Below are positions 55,329-64,000 of a DNA stretch of 64,000 bases, one piece after another. Numbering within the stretch: position 1 is the first letter of the stretch; each line of letters begins with the position of its first letter. Under the pieces are notes generated by a model that had not been told where the DNA came from, made no database searches, and saw only the letters and a list, made by a program, of their open reading frames with translations. The stretch comes from Microvirga sp. VF16. GTDB taxonomy: Bacteria > Pseudomonadota > Alphaproteobacteria > Rhizobiales > Beijerinckiaceae. Location of the stretch: contig NZ_CP069354.1 in the NCBI RefSeq assembly GCF_016864375.1, positions 124,001 to 188,000 on the forward strand. Reading direction: 5' to 3'. Both the position numbers and the translations under genes were made by a program.

Positions 55329-58304
55329 ATGGCGTTCACAGTAATTCAGGGCGGCGAGATCCGCGTCAACACGACGACGGACTTCACCCAGGTCGAGCAG
55401 AGCATCGCCGCCCTCGCGGATGGCGGCTGGGTCGTCACTTGGCGCGACAGTGCCAAGGAAGGGACCGGCAACGGCCGCGGCATTTACCAGCAGCGCTACA
55501 CGGCCGATGGGGCGAAGGTCGGGGAAGAAACCCAGATCAACACCACGATTGCCGGGCATCAGGAAGCCCCTCAGGTGACTGCGCTACCTAACGGCGGCTG
55601 GGTTGTCACCTGGATGTCGGATCACGATCGCGACGGTAACTACCAGGTCTATCAGCAGCGCTATGCTTCTGACGGCGGTAAGGCCGGCGGCGAGATTCTC
55701 GTCAGCGGCACGCTCTCTGGATCTCAGGATTACCCGGTCGTCACTGCTCTGGATGGCGAGAATGAGGGTGGCTGGGTCGTCAGCTGGGTGTCGGGGGATA
55801 TTTCCGACACCACGATCTATCAGCGGTATTACGATTCTAAGGGCGATCCCGTCGAAGATCCCGTCGCAATCCAAGGGACAACCGGCACCGGCATCCAGCT
55901 CTCGGTGAGCACCGCGGCTCTGCCCGATGGCAGCTGGATCGCCACCTGGGCAGCCGGCGGCCCGATGGGTGGCGCGATCTACCAGCAGCGCTGCTACGCA
56001 GATGGCACCGCCGGAAAAGCCGTCGCCATCCATTCTGACCAGGGACAGTTTCTCCAGGGTCCCAACGTCACGGTTCTCGCGGATGGCAACTGGGTCGTGA
56101 CCTGGTCGGCTTTCGAAAACAGTGGCGGAGCGACCTGGACCGTCAAACAGCAACGCTTCCGGGCAGATGGGACGGCGATAGCATCGGTGACACCCATTGA
56201 AAGCGTCAACACCACCAAGGCGGGCGGTCATGTGAACGGGCAGGTTAAGGCCCTGCCGGACGGCGGCTGGATCGTGACCTGGGGGGCCGACGGCAAGGAC
56301 GGCTCCGACTATGCGGTCCTGCAGCAGCGCTACGACGCGAACGGCAGCAAGGTCGGCGGCGAGACCATCGTCAACACGACAACGGACGGACGGCAGTTCT
56401 CCCCCGTCATCACGGTGCTGAAGGACGGCTCCTGGGTCACCGCGTGGTGGTCCTCGCTCGATCAGGAGGGAGCGGGCGCCGACATCTACCAGCAGCGCGC
56501 CTCCGGCGAATTCCTGACGGTCGCCGTCGACAAGGCGACAGGGACGGATGGCGACGAAACATTGTACGTTGCGTCCGGCACCCTCAATGCCGGCGATGAG
56601 CTCAACGCCCAGGGCGGCGAAGATACATTGCGAATGGAGGAGGCCGGCGCTCTCGACCTCACGGCTCCAGCCATCTTCGCCGGGTTTGAAATCGTTCAGG
56701 GATCAGTCGGCAACGATACCATCATCGTCAGCGCCAATCAGCTTTCTGAGCTGACGGCCATCTATGGGAGTGACGGCCTCGATACGCTCCGACTGACGAC
56801 ATCCGGTACCCACGACTTAACCGTCAGCCAATGGTTCGAGACCGTCGAGGGCTCGGAGGGCGACGATACCTTCATCGCCGGTGATGCCCAGATTGCAGAC
56901 CTTCTGACCATCGACGGGAAGGGCGGCACGAATGTTCTGCGCCTCGTGGGTGGAGGCGCTCTCGACCTGACCTCGACGACAGTCACGAATTTTTCCGAGA
57001 CTGTTCTGACGGACGCGTCGGGCACAACAGTCACGGTTGTCGACAAGGCGACGGCGCTTCTCCTGAACGGCGAGGCAGGCAGCAACGACCGCGTCGTCCT
57101 CGATACCGACGATGTTTTCTCGCTGGCTCAGCGAAGACAATTGTTCCGCCAGGGAATTGAAGTCATCGAGGATGCCGATGGCGTGTATGTCAACGCCGCG
57201 CCGACCGAGATCGTGATCGAGGGCGGGCGCGTCAGCGAACTCTCGGCACCGGGAACGCGGGTGGGCGCGCTCTCAGCCGAGGATGCGGACGCGGAGGAGG
57301 AATTCACCTTCGAGCTTCTCGACGATGCCGGCGGGCGCTTCATGCTGTCCGAGGATACGATCCTGGTGAAGAACGGCCTGGCTCTCGATTTCGAGCAGGC
57401 CTCTTCCCACCGGATCAAGGTGCGCGTCACCGATGCGGGCGGAAAGACCCTGGAGCAGGAACTCACGATCACGGTCACCGACGTGAATCCGGAGATCGCG
57501 ACGGGAACGGCCGCGGCGGACAGGTTCGTCGGCGGGGAGGGGGCGGACAGGCTGATCGGAGCCCAGGGCAATGACACCCTGTTCGGCGCCGGCGGCGATG
57601 ACGGTCTGGAGGGCGGCGAGGGCGCCGATCATCTCTCGGGCGACCTCGGCAATGACATGCTTGCCGGCGGTGCGGAAGCCGATACGCTCATCGGCGGCGG
57701 CGGGAACGATACCTATCTGGCGGATACGGGCGATGTGATCGTCGAAGCAGCCAGTGGCGGAATCGACACGGTTCTCACCGATGCAAGCTTCAGCCTTGCT
57801 GACTTCTCCGAGATCGAGATCCTGATGGCGCGCGAGATCGGCGCCGGAACGGCGCTCAACCTGACCGGCAATGCCAAGGCCAACATTCTCGTCGGCAATG
57901 CGGGCAAGAACCAGCTCAATGGCGGGGCGGGCAACGATACGCTGACCGGCGGCGCCGGGAAGGATGAGTTCGTCTTCACCGCCAAGGTCGACAAGAAGTC
58001 CTGGAAGGCCAATCTCGACAAGATCACGGACTACAAGACGAAGGACGACACGATCCTGCTCGACAACGCCGTCTTCAAGAAGCTTGGCAAGGGCAGCCTG
58101 ACGAAGAAAGGCAAGCTCAACAAGGACTTCTTCGCTGCGGGCTCGAAGGCGAAGGACAAGAACGACTACCTGGTCTTCGACTCGAAGAAGAAAGTCCTGC
58201 TCTACGATGCGGATGGCTCCGGCAAGGGTGCGGCCTATCAGATCGCCGCCTTCGACAAGAAGCTCAAGCTCGCCATGAATGCGGCGGAATTCCTCGTGAT
58301 CTGA
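55329..58304 (+). CDS. Large RTX-type secreted protein with seven-repeat N-terminus and cadherin-like domain
   Basis: A 991-residue acidic protein without a Sec signal. Residues 10-395 hold seven repeats of about 55 residues on the theme NTTxxGxQxxPxVxxLxDGGWVVTW...IYQQRYxxDGxKVGGExxV, consistent with a seven-bladed propeller. Residues 395-620 hold imperfect repeats with LDLT and EGSEGDDTF. Residues 625-720 are cadherin-like (LDFEQASSHRIKVRVTD). RTX nonapeptides follow (GADRLIGAQGNDTLFGAGGD; GGAGNDTLTGGAGKDEF). The C-terminus, DNAVFKKLG to AAEFLVI, looks like a type I secretion signal. A role in adhesion or surface matrix is inferred. No T1SS genes are nearby. It lies between hisA and hisF. 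Confidence 0.9.
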   Translation: MAFTVIQGGEIRVNTTTDFTQVEQSIAALADGGWVVTWRDSAKEGTGNGRGIYQQRYTADGAKVGEETQINTTIAGHQEAPQVTALPNGGWVVTWMSDHDRDGNYQVYQQRYASDGGKAGGEILVSGTLSGSQDYPVVTALDGENEGGWVVSWVSGDISDTTIYQRYYDSKGDPVEDPVAIQGTTGTGIQLSVSTAALPDGSWIATWAAGGPMGGAIYQQRCYADGTAGKAVAIHSDQGQFLQGPNVTVLADGNWVVTWSAFENSGGATWTVKQQRFRADGTAIASVTPIESVNTTKAGGHVNGQVKALPDGGWIVTWGADGKDGSDYAVLQQRYDANGSKVGGETIVNTTTDGRQFSPVITVLKDGSWVTAWWSSLDQEGAGADIYQQRASGEFLTVAVDKATGTDGDETLYVASGTLNAGDELNAQGGEDTLRMEEAGALDLTAPAIFAGFEIVQGSVGNDTIIVSANQLSELTAIYGSDGLDTLRLTTSGTHDLTVSQWFETVEGSEGDDTFIAGDAQIADLLTIDGKGGTNVLRLVGGGALDLTSTTVTNFSETVLTDASGTTVTVVDKATALLLNGEAGSNDRVVLDTDDVFSLAQRRQLFRQGIEVIEDADGVYVNAAPTEIVIEGGRVSELSAPGTRVGALSAEDADAEEEFTFELLDDAGGRFMLSEDTILVKNGLALDFEQASSHRIKVRVTDAGGKTLEQELTITVTDVNPEIATGTAAADRFVGGEGADRLIGAQGNDTLFGAGGDDGLEGGEGADHLSGDLGNDMLAGGAEADTLIGGGGNDTYLADTGDVIVEAASGGIDTVLTDASFSLADFSEIEILMAREIGAGTALNLTGNAKANILVGNAGKNQLNGGAGNDTLTGGAGKDEFVFTAKVDKKSWKANLDKITDYKTKDDTILLDNAVFKKLGKGSLTKKGKLNKDFFAAGSKAKDKNDYLVFDSKKKVLLYDADGSGKGAAYQIAAFDKKLKLAMNAAEFLVI

Positions 58305-58404
58305 CAGGCGCCTTTTTCCGTCATGGATGACCATCTTTCCGTCATGGGTGACAGCGCGCGAGAAATTTGGCATCTGACCGGCATTGTTCTTGGGAACGCA
58401 GCCG

Positions 58405-59199
58405 ATGCTCAAAGTCCGCCTCATCCCCTGTCTCGACGTCAAGGACGGCCGTGTCGTGAAGGGCGTGCAATTCGTCAATCTCGTCGATGCCGGCGATCCG
58501 GTCGAGGCGGCCAAGGCCTATGATGCGGCCGGCGCCGACGAATTGTGCTTCCTCGACATCACGGCAAGCCACGAGGCGAGGGGGATCCTGCTCGACGTGG
58601 TGCAGCGCACGGCCGAGGCCTGTTTCATGCCGCTCACGGTGGGCGGCGGCGTGCGTACCGTCGAGGACATCCGCAAGCTCCTGCTCGCGGGCGCCGACAA
58701 GGTCTCGATCAATACGGCCGCGGTGAAGAACCCTGATTTCGTGCGCGAGGCGGCGGAAAAGTTCGGCAACCAATGCATCGTCGTCGCCATCGACGCCAAG
58801 AAGGTGTCGGGGGAGGGCGAGCCCGCGGCTTGGGAAATCTTCACCCATGGCGGGCGCAACGCCACCGGCATCGACGCCATCGCGTTTGCCAGAAAGGTGG
58901 CGGAGCTGGGGGCAGGGGAGCTTCTGGTCACTTCCATGGACCGGGACGGCACCAAGGGCGGCTATGACCTGGCGCTCATCCGCGCCATCGCCGACGCGGT
59001 CTCCGTGCCCGTCATCGCCTCCGGCGGCGTCGGCAATCTCGACCATCTGGTCGACGGCGTGAAAGACGGCCATGCCAGCGCCGTGCTCGCGGCCTCGATC
59101 TTCCATTTCGGCACCCACACGATTTCGGAAGCCAAGGGCTACATGGCGGACAAGGGTCTGAAGATGCGGCTGGACAAGCCGGCGAAGAACGCCGCCTGA
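58405..59199 (+). CDS. hisF: Imidazole glycerol phosphate synthase cyclase subunit HisF
   Basis: A 264-residue TIM barrel that uses HisH-derived ammonia to make IGP and AICAR. The catalytic Asp pair is in [14 protein letters not shown] and [22 protein letters not shown] and VIASGGVGN bind phosphate. I chose the ATG at 58405 ([11 protein letters not shown]). Because the RTX gene intervenes, its transcription may depend on a promoter in 58305-58404. Confidence 0.96.
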   Translation: MLKVRLIPCLDVKDGRVVKGVQFVNLVDAGDPVEAAKAYDAAGADELCFLDITASHEARGILLDVVQRTAEACFMPLTVGGGVRTVEDIRKLLLAGADKVSINTAAVKNPDFVREAAEKFGNQCIVVAIDAKKVSGEGEPAAWEIFTHGGRNATGIDAIAFARKVAELGAGELLVTSMDRDGTKGGYDLALIRAIADAVSVPVIASGGVGNLDHLVDGVKDGHASAVLAASIFHFGTHTISEAKGYMADKGLKMRLDKPAKNAA

Positions 59200-59214
59200 G
59201 CAGAAGGACAGACT

Positions 59215-59535
59215 ATGACCTCCTTCACCCTCAACGACCTCGCCCGCATCGTCGCCGAGCGCGCGGCGGCTCCGGCGACCGAGTCTTATACGGCCAAGCT
59301 CATCGCCGGTGGGCCGGCCAAGGCGGCCAAGAAGCTGGGGGAGGAGGCGGTGGAGGCCGCCATCGCGGCCGTCGAGGGCGATCGGCAAAACCTCACGGCC
59401 GAGGCGGCGGATGTGCTGTATCATCTTTTGGTCGTGTTGCAGGGCGCAAACATTCCGCTAAGTGACGTAATGGCCGAACTGGAGCGCCGCACGGCGCAGT
59501 CGGGTCTTGCGGAGAAGGCCGCACGCAAGACTTAA
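59215..59535 (+). CDS. hisE: Phosphoribosyl-ATP pyrophosphohydrolase
   Basis: A 106-residue helical MazG-like enzyme for the second step of histidine synthesis. [20 protein letters not shown] supplies the metal-binding EExxE-type helix, and [16 protein letters not shown] the second acidic helix. It is 15 bases after hisF. HisI, a separate protein in this group, is not in the window. Confidence 0.95.
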   Translation: MTSFTLNDLARIVAERAAAPATESYTAKLIAGGPAKAAKKLGEEAVEAAIAAVEGDRQNLTAEAADVLYHLLVVLQGANIPLSDVMAELERRTAQSGLAEKAARKT

Positions 59536-59558
59536 AACATGGAAAAGAGGTGGTTCGC

Positions 59559-60536
59559 ATGGACCAGCCCAACCTGATTTCCGCCGATGAGGACGATGAC
59601 GGCCTCTCGCCCTATCGCACCTTCTCCCGCGACGAATGGGCCAAGCTGCGCGCCGATGCGCCGATGACGCTGGCCGCCGACGAGGTGCTGCAGCTGCAAT
59701 CCCTCAACGATCCGATCTCCCTCGATGAGGTCGCGGCGATCTACCTGCCGCTCTCGCGCCTGCTTTCGCTCTACGTTGCGGCAACCCAGGGGCTGTTCAA
59801 GGCGACCCAGCGCTTCCTTCTCGCCGAGCAGCAGGAGAAGGTGCCCTACATCATCGGCGTGGCGGGGTCGGTGGCGGTCGGCAAATCCACCACCGCCCGC
59901 GTACTGAAAGCTCTTCTCGCCCGCTGGCCGAACACGCCGAAGGTCGATCTCGTCACCACCGACGGGTTCCTGCTGCCCAATGCAGAGCTGACCCGGCTTG
60001 GCCTCATGGAGCGCAAGGGCTTTCCCGAGAGCTACGATACCGGAAAGCTGCTGCATTTCCTCGCCGACATCAAAGCCGGCAAACGCAACGTGAAGGCGCC
60101 GCTTTATTCCCACCTCGTCTATGACGTGGTGCCCGGCGAGGAAACCGTGGTCGACCGGCCGGACATTTTGATTGTCGAAGGCCTCAACGTGCTCCAGCCG
60201 GCGCGCATGCCGAAGGACGGAACCGCCATCCCCTTCGTGTCCGATTTCTTCGACTTCTCGGTCTATATCGACGCGGACGAGGAAGATCTGCACCGCTGGT
60301 ATGTGAGTCGATTCCTGCGCCTGCGCCACACAGCCTTCCGCGATCCGCTGTCCTATTTCCGGCGCTATGCGGAACTGCCCGAGGCGGAAGCTATCAACAT
60401 TGCCGATGGCTTGTGGAATCGCATCAACCTGGTGAACCTGCAGGAAAACATCGTGCCGACCCGTCAGCGCGCGAGCCTGATCCTGAAAAAGGGCCCGAGC
60501 CACCGGATCGAGACGGTGGCGCTGAGACGACTCTAG
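59559..60536 (+). CDS. coaA: Pantothenate kinase, type I
   Basis: A 325-residue kinase that commits pantothenate to CoA. The P-loop [15 protein letters not shown] lies at about 100-114, with [19 protein letters not shown] and [17 protein letters not shown] chose the ATG at 59559, eight bases after AGAGG; a GTG at 59550 is possible. It follows hisE closely, as in many rhizobia. Its TAG stop is inside the CTAG edge of the next repeat. Confidence 0.95.
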   Translation: MDQPNLISADEDDDGLSPYRTFSRDEWAKLRADAPMTLAADEVLQLQSLNDPISLDEVAAIYLPLSRLLSLYVAATQGLFKATQRFLLAEQQEKVPYIIGVAGSVAVGKSTTARVLKALLARWPNTPKVDLVTTDGFLLPNAELTRLGLMERKGFPESYDTGKLLHFLADIKAGKRNVKAPLYSHLVYDVVPGEETVVDRPDILIVEGLNVLQPARMPKDGTAIPFVSDFFDFSVYIDADEEDLHRWYVSRFLRLRHTAFRDPLSYFRRYAELPEAEAINIADGLWNRINLVNLQENIVPTRQRASLILKKGPSHRIETVALRRL

Positions 60537-60571
60537 AGCATCGGACCCAAAAGGTCCGCACGATGCGCTAG
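60533..60571. repeat. Dispersed palindromic element, family A copy 5 (minimal hybrid)
   Basis: CTAGAGCATCGGACCC joins AAAA and GGTCCGCACGATGCGCTAG. The right part is the exact reverse complement of the left edge of the 7691 copy. CTAG at each end gives the stop codon of coaA (plus strand) and of the DUF2279 gene (minus strand). Confidence 0.85.
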
Positions 60572-61635
60572 TCCTGAAACGTCGTTCCCACGCGGCGCAC
60601 CGTCGAGAAGCGGCTCTTGGCGTAAACGGACGTGTAGGGCACCTGAACGTATTCCAAGGTCTTGCGGGCAGCCCAGCCCGGCAACGTGTCCCTGTACCGG
60701 GCGAAATTCGGATTGGGTCCCGTTCCGAAGAGCACCTCGTTGAGGTTCAGCCCCACCCCGACATAGAAGGATCGCTCGATCGGATAGCCGAGCTCGCGCT
60801 CCTTCTCCTCGAAACCACGTGCATCGAAGCCGACGTGCAGTTCTGCGTAGCGCAGGGGAGTATTTTTAAGCGTTTCGAACCCGCTGCCTTTCAGCGCCAT
60901 GATGTAGCGCTGACGCTCGTACGGGGGGAGAATACCATTCTCCCCCGTGATGCCGGGCCGCTCGTAGCTTGCGGGCGTGTACATGAACCGCCAGTCCAGC
61001 TTCTCACTCAGCCCGGGAACAGAGTTCCGGACGATCGAGAAGAGCGCACCGACGCCGTTCGCCACGATATCCTCGCGCGAGAAGCGATGCCGGCCCGTGA
61101 ACCCGTCCATGGTTTCGGCGAGCCCCATGATGCTGAATGCGACGAGCGCGGCTGTGATCGGGGCTCCTATGGGATTCGAGGCATTGGCCCGAATCCGGTC
61201 CGTCAGGAGGTCGGCGATGACATAGGTCGAGAACGAATGGCCGATCTTGTCCATTCCGCCGTGGCGGGTGTTCTTGGCGAACCATCCTTCCTCGATGGTC
61301 TGAAACCCGGAGGTGTTGCCCCAGTCCCAATCCTTGAAGCCGACGACAGCAAATCCCGCTCCAACGAGGGCCAGCTCCCATCGGATCGCATGCAAATGAT
61401 CGCCCAGTTGGCTGACTGAATAGAATGTCGGAGGGATTGGCGTCGGCTCAAGGCTTGCCTTCGTAGTCGGCATAGCCGTGGTGGTGGCCACGACCGCAGG
61501 CGGTCTCGCAGATTGCCCCTTCGCTCGGACCACCGAGCGGGACTCCGATGGTCCGCTCGGTTGTGCCAGGGATATCTCAGGGCGCAAAACGGCGCCCAGG
61601 ACTGCAAGACAAGCGATAAAGGCGACCACCCGCAT
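60568..61635 (-). CDS. DUF2279-family exported protein
   Basis: A 355-residue protein with an N-terminal signal (MRVVAFIACLAVLGAVL, cleavage near SLAQP). A proline/threonine-rich linker follows, then the DUF2279 core (about 70-330): GFAVVGFKDWDWGN, GGMDKIGHSFSTYVIADLL and GRHRFSREDIVANGVGALF. Two or three hydrophobic stretches in the core suggest membrane association. The E. coli YfiM lipoprotein is a small relative. I chose the ATG at 61635; the frame upstream lacks a signal. Function unknown. Confidence 0.8.
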   Translation of the reverse strand: MRVVAFIACLAVLGAVLRPEISLAQPSGPSESRSVVRAKGQSARPPAVVATTTAMPTTKASLEPTPIPPTFYSVSQLGDHLHAIRWELALVGAGFAVVGFKDWDWGNTSGFQTIEEGWFAKNTRHGGMDKIGHSFSTYVIADLLTDRIRANASNPIGAPITAALVAFSIMGLAETMDGFTGRHRFSREDIVANGVGALFSIVRNSVPGLSEKLDWRFMYTPASYERPGITGENGILPPYERQRYIMALKGSGFETLKNTPLRYAELHVGFDARGFEEKERELGYPIERSFYVGVGLNLNEVLFGTGPNPNFARYRDTLPGWAARKTLEYVQVPYTSVYAKSRFSTVRRVGTTFQD

Positions 61636-61811
61636 TGGTCGATCCTCTTCCAACGCCCCCTGGGAGGATCTTTCTATGGCAAGTGGCGGAACGCAACCCC
61701 TCGGCGAACGCCAGGTCCCGCCGGGCCAAGAAGTTGGCGACAAAGGTAAACGGAAAAGCGCCAACCATTCCGTAACCGTGGGCGTTGTGCCTCCAGATGA
61801 ACGGAGGCCCC

Positions 61812-62333
61812 ATGACATCGCAGCCGGTCGACGAAAAACTCAAGCGCAGTGCCGAGCACGCCAAGGAGGCGGCGGCTCAGACCCAGGAGGCCGCCGAGCA
61901 GACGCAGGAAGCGGCCGAACATACGCAGGCTGCCGCCACAACCACCGCCGTCGCCAGCGTGCAGATGAAGGACAGCGCCGACCGGCGCACGGAACTGGCC
62001 GCCAACCGTACGGTCTTTGCCGCCGAGCGCACCTATGCTGCCTGGGTGCGCACCGGTCTGGCGTCGCTGGCCTCCGGCATCGGCGCGAAGAAGCTTTTGG
62101 AAGGTGTGGTTCCGGACTGGATGATCATCTCCACCGGCTCAATCCTTGTGTTTTTCAGCGCTTTCTGCTTCGCCTCTGCGGTCTGGCGCCAGATTTTTAC
62201 GGGCGCACAGCCGCCGCAGCCAGACGTACAGCGGATCCCGCCGTTCCTGCTCGTGATCTTCAACGGCTTCCTGGTACTCGTCGCGCTCGCCGCCCTGCTC
62301 AGCATCTGGTTCGGGCGCACGGGCGGGGATTGA
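61812..62333 (+). CDS. DUF202 (YidH-like) membrane protein with coiled-coil N-terminus
   Basis: A 173-residue protein. Residues 10-60 are an Ala/Glu/Gln/Thr-rich helix with a repeated TQEAAEQ/TQEAAEH theme, likely a coiled coil. The DUF202 part has NRTVFAAERTYAAWVRTGLA and three hydrophobic helices (about 80-165). GGAGG precedes the ATG at 61812. DUF202 proteins are small inner-membrane proteins of unknown function; the long coiled-coil lead is unusual compared with the E. coli form. Confidence 0.85.
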   Translation: MTSQPVDEKLKRSAEHAKEAAAQTQEAAEQTQEAAEHTQAAATTTAVASVQMKDSADRRTELAANRTVFAAERTYAAWVRTGLASLASGIGAKKLLEGVVPDWMIISTGSILVFFSAFCFASAVWRQIFTGAQPPQPDVQRIPPFLLVIFNGFLVLVALAALLSIWFGRTGGD

Positions 62334-62417
62334 GGCAAACCCTTTACACCTTTGGACCGACCATTCGGCCTGAGCTAATCTTTGCCAATCGCGGCCTCAT
62401 GCCGAAAGGATGTCCCG

Positions 62418-63113
62418 ATGAAAGCCCGACAGATGGCGCTCACGCGCGACCTTGTGGCGCTTGTTCATCGTGTCCTGGACGATCCCGGCCCCGAACCCGG
62501 TCTCGTCTATCACACCGAGGACGATTACGACGCGATCGTCCAAGCCATGCTGTCGTCGCATCCTGCCGGCGATGATGCCTGGCTCTTCGTCTATGGCTCC
62601 CTGATCTGGAAACCGGAAGTGGATCATGTGGAGGCGCGGCGGGGCACGGCCCATGGATGGCACCGATCCTTCTGTTTCAGGATCACCCGCTTTCGCGCGA
62701 CGAAGGATCGACCCGGCCTCATGATGGCGCTCGACCGAGGAGGGCAATGCCAGGGACTTCTCTACCGGCTTCCGGGCGCATCGTTGCAAGCTCAATTGGG
62801 GAAATTATTTCGCCGCGAGTTCACCGCGAAGCCACCCAATAGCATGCCGCGTTGGATCAGAGTCACGATCGAAGACGGCCCTGTAACAGCCCTTACCTTC
62901 GTCATGAACCGCAAGGCACCGGCTTATGTCGGACGCCTTGCACCCGAGGAGGTGGCCGATGTGCTTGCTAGAGCCTGCGGACATTGGGGTTCAGGCGCCG
63001 AATATCTCCACAACACGGTCATGCATCTGGAAGAGCACGGCATCCACGACAGCAACCTCTGGCGATTGCAGAAGCTCGTAGCGGCAAAGATCGACGAGAT
63101 GGCGGACAGGTGA
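62418..63113 (+). CDS. ChaC-like gamma-glutamylcyclotransferase
   Basis: A 231-residue ChaC-family protein, which cleaves glutathione to 5-oxoproline and Cys-Gly. WLFVYGSLIWKPEV is the substrate-loop signature, followed by RSFCFRITRFRATKDRPGLM and AAEYLHNTV-like SGAEYLHNTVMHLEEHGI. I chose the ATG at 62418 (AAGGA before it). A GST at 23103 also belongs to glutathione metabolism but is distant. Confidence 0.9.
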   Translation: MKARQMALTRDLVALVHRVLDDPGPEPGLVYHTEDDYDAIVQAMLSSHPAGDDAWLFVYGSLIWKPEVDHVEARRGTAHGWHRSFCFRITRFRATKDRPGLMMALDRGGQCQGLLYRLPGASLQAQLGKLFRREFTAKPPNSMPRWIRVTIEDGPVTALTFVMNRKAPAYVGRLAPEEVADVLARACGHWGSGAEYLHNTVMHLEEHGIHDSNLWRLQKLVAAKIDEMADR

Positions 63114-63155
63114 TGCCGCGAACTTACGGCCGTGGCATCGTTCCGGAGATTTCCC

Positions 63156-64000
63156 TCAGGCGAACAATCCTTCCTGCTGCGCCAGCTCGCGCAGGTTCGT
63201 CTGCGGGCGGGCGCCGAGGTGGCTGATGATTTCGGCGGCGGCCAGCCCCCCGAGGCGGGCGCAATCGGTGAGGTCGAGGTTCTTCACGAGGCCGGCGAGG
63301 AAGCCGGAGGCGAAGAGGTCGCCGGCGCCGGTGGTGTCGACCACGCGCTCGACGGGGAAGGCCGGCACGGCCTTTGTCTCGCCGCGGCTCACGATCAGGG
63401 CGCCCTCCGCCGAGCGGGTGATGGCGCCGAGGACGTTTTCTTCACGCAACGCAGCAAGTGCGGTGTTCGCGTCAGACGTGCCGTAGAGACTCTGCAATTC
63501 GTGGATATTGGCGAAGAGGATGTCGAGGCTGCCGTCGCGCATGAGTCCCAAGAACTCGTCGCGGTAACGGTCGACGCAGAAGGCGTCGGAGAGGGTGAGC
63601 GCCACCTTGTTGCCGGCCTCGTGGGCGATCTTCACCGCCTTGCGGAAGGCTTCCTTGGCGGCTGGCGGATCCCATAGATAGCCTTCGAGATAAACGATGG
63701 AGGAGGCGCGCACCGTCTCCGGGTTCACGTCGTCGGGGGTGAGGTTCTGGCAGGCCCCGAGATAGGTGTTCATGGTGCGCTCGCCGTCCGGCGTCACCAG
63801 GATGAAGCTGCGCGCGGTGGCGGGGCCGTCCTCGGCAAGAGCCACATCATAATGCACGTCGATGGCCTTGAGGTCGTGGGCGAAGAGCTTGCCCGTCTCG
63901 TCGTTCTTCACCTTGCCGATGAAGCCGGCCTTGACGCCGAAGGAAGCGGCACCCGCCGCCGTGTTGGCACCGGAGCCGCCCGACACGATGATCGCCGGAC
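63156..64000 (-). CDS. PfkB-family carbohydrate/adenosine kinase, N-terminus beyond window edge
   Basis: The minus-strand frame is still open at the window edge (reading PAIIVSGGSGANTAA), so about 280 residues of the C-terminal part are seen. GGSGANTAAGAASFG is the substrate-side glycine motif and VVDTTGAGDLFASGFL holds the PfkB anion hole and catalytic Asp. The pattern is that of the alphaproteobacterial adenosine-kinase-like group. The substrate (adenosine or a sugar) is not settled. It converges with chaC. Confidence 0.9.
   Translation of the reverse strand, partial: PAIIVSGGSGANTAAGAASFGVKAGFIGKVKNDETGKLFAHDLKAIDVHYDVALAEDGPATARSFILVTPDGERTMNTYLGACQNLTPDDVNPETVRASSIVYLEGYLWDPPAAKEAFRKAVKIAHEAGNKVALTLSDAFCVDRYRDEFLGLMRDGSLDILFANIHELQSLYGTSDANTALAALREENVLGAITRSAEGALIVSRGETKAVPAFPVERVVDTTGAGDLFASGFLAGLVKNLDLTDCARLGGLAAAEIISHLGARPQTNLRELAQQEGLFA

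Overview
The window reads as a high-GC chromosomal segment of an alphaproteobacterium of the order Hyphomicrobiales (Rhizobiales), plausibly a Methylobacteriaceae/Microvirga-like organism. The order-level call rests on gene content and order: irr divergent from fabA-fabB-fabI; miaB-ybeZ-ybeY-corC-lnt followed by an XRE regulator, metK and trmB; rimP-nusA-ylxR/L7Ae-infB-rbfA-truB-rpsO-pnp; hslV-hslU divergent from hisB-DUF2628-hisH-hisA...hisF-hisE-coaA; and many short palindromic intergenic repeats. The genus is a guess. No rRNA, tRNA, CRISPR array, prophage, transposase or plasmid replication gene was recognised.

Layout. 1-4.5 kb: a cut Crp/Fnr regulator, a single-domain response regulator, a 2-hydroxyacid dehydrogenase, an SH3 protein, a DUF3096 peptide, an EamA exporter and the iron regulator Irr. 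4.7-7.7 kb: fabA-fabB-fabI. 8.1-15.8 kb: a PAS-GAF-PAS-GGDEF-EAL protein, a DsbA-like protein, murJ, trpS, a universal stress protein and nfuA behind a perfect GTTAGAA-N3-TTCTAAC palindrome resembling the Irr box. 15.9-17.7 kb: a nitroreductase and a TetR/VOC divergent pair with two operator-like palindromes. 17.7-18.5 kb: a gene-free stretch of repeats with a strong promoter and a foldable transcript candidate. 18.5-31.4 kb: tsaB-rimI-fur/mur-acyltransferase, a low-GC orphan, LysR/DUF1127/GST, then the miaB-to-metK block. 31.5-35.2 kb: trmB and a three-gene MacAB-like exporter on the minus strand. 35.3-45.8 kb: the translation/RNA-metabolism block, preceded by a promoter-terminator leader. 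45.9-46.9 kb: an AT-rich islet with a DUF3800 gene. 46.9-50.3 kb: a membrane [2Fe-2S] adenylate cyclase, a PPOX flavoprotein, ridA and a BA14K protein. 50.5-60.5 kb: hslUV and the his cluster, with a 991-residue RTX protein (seven-repeat N-terminus) lying between hisA and hisF. 60.5-64 kb: DUF2279, DUF202, ChaC and a cut PfkB-family kinase.

Most genes are core housekeeping: fatty acid synthesis, translation, RNA decay, peptidoglycan and lipoprotein assembly, histidine and CoA synthesis. Accessory signals are few: the DUF3800 islet, the low-GC orphan at 21.1 kb, the RTX gene inside the his cluster, and two families of short dispersed repeats. One repeat family carries CTAG at its edge and supplies the stop codons of neighbouring genes, in one case of two convergent genes at once.
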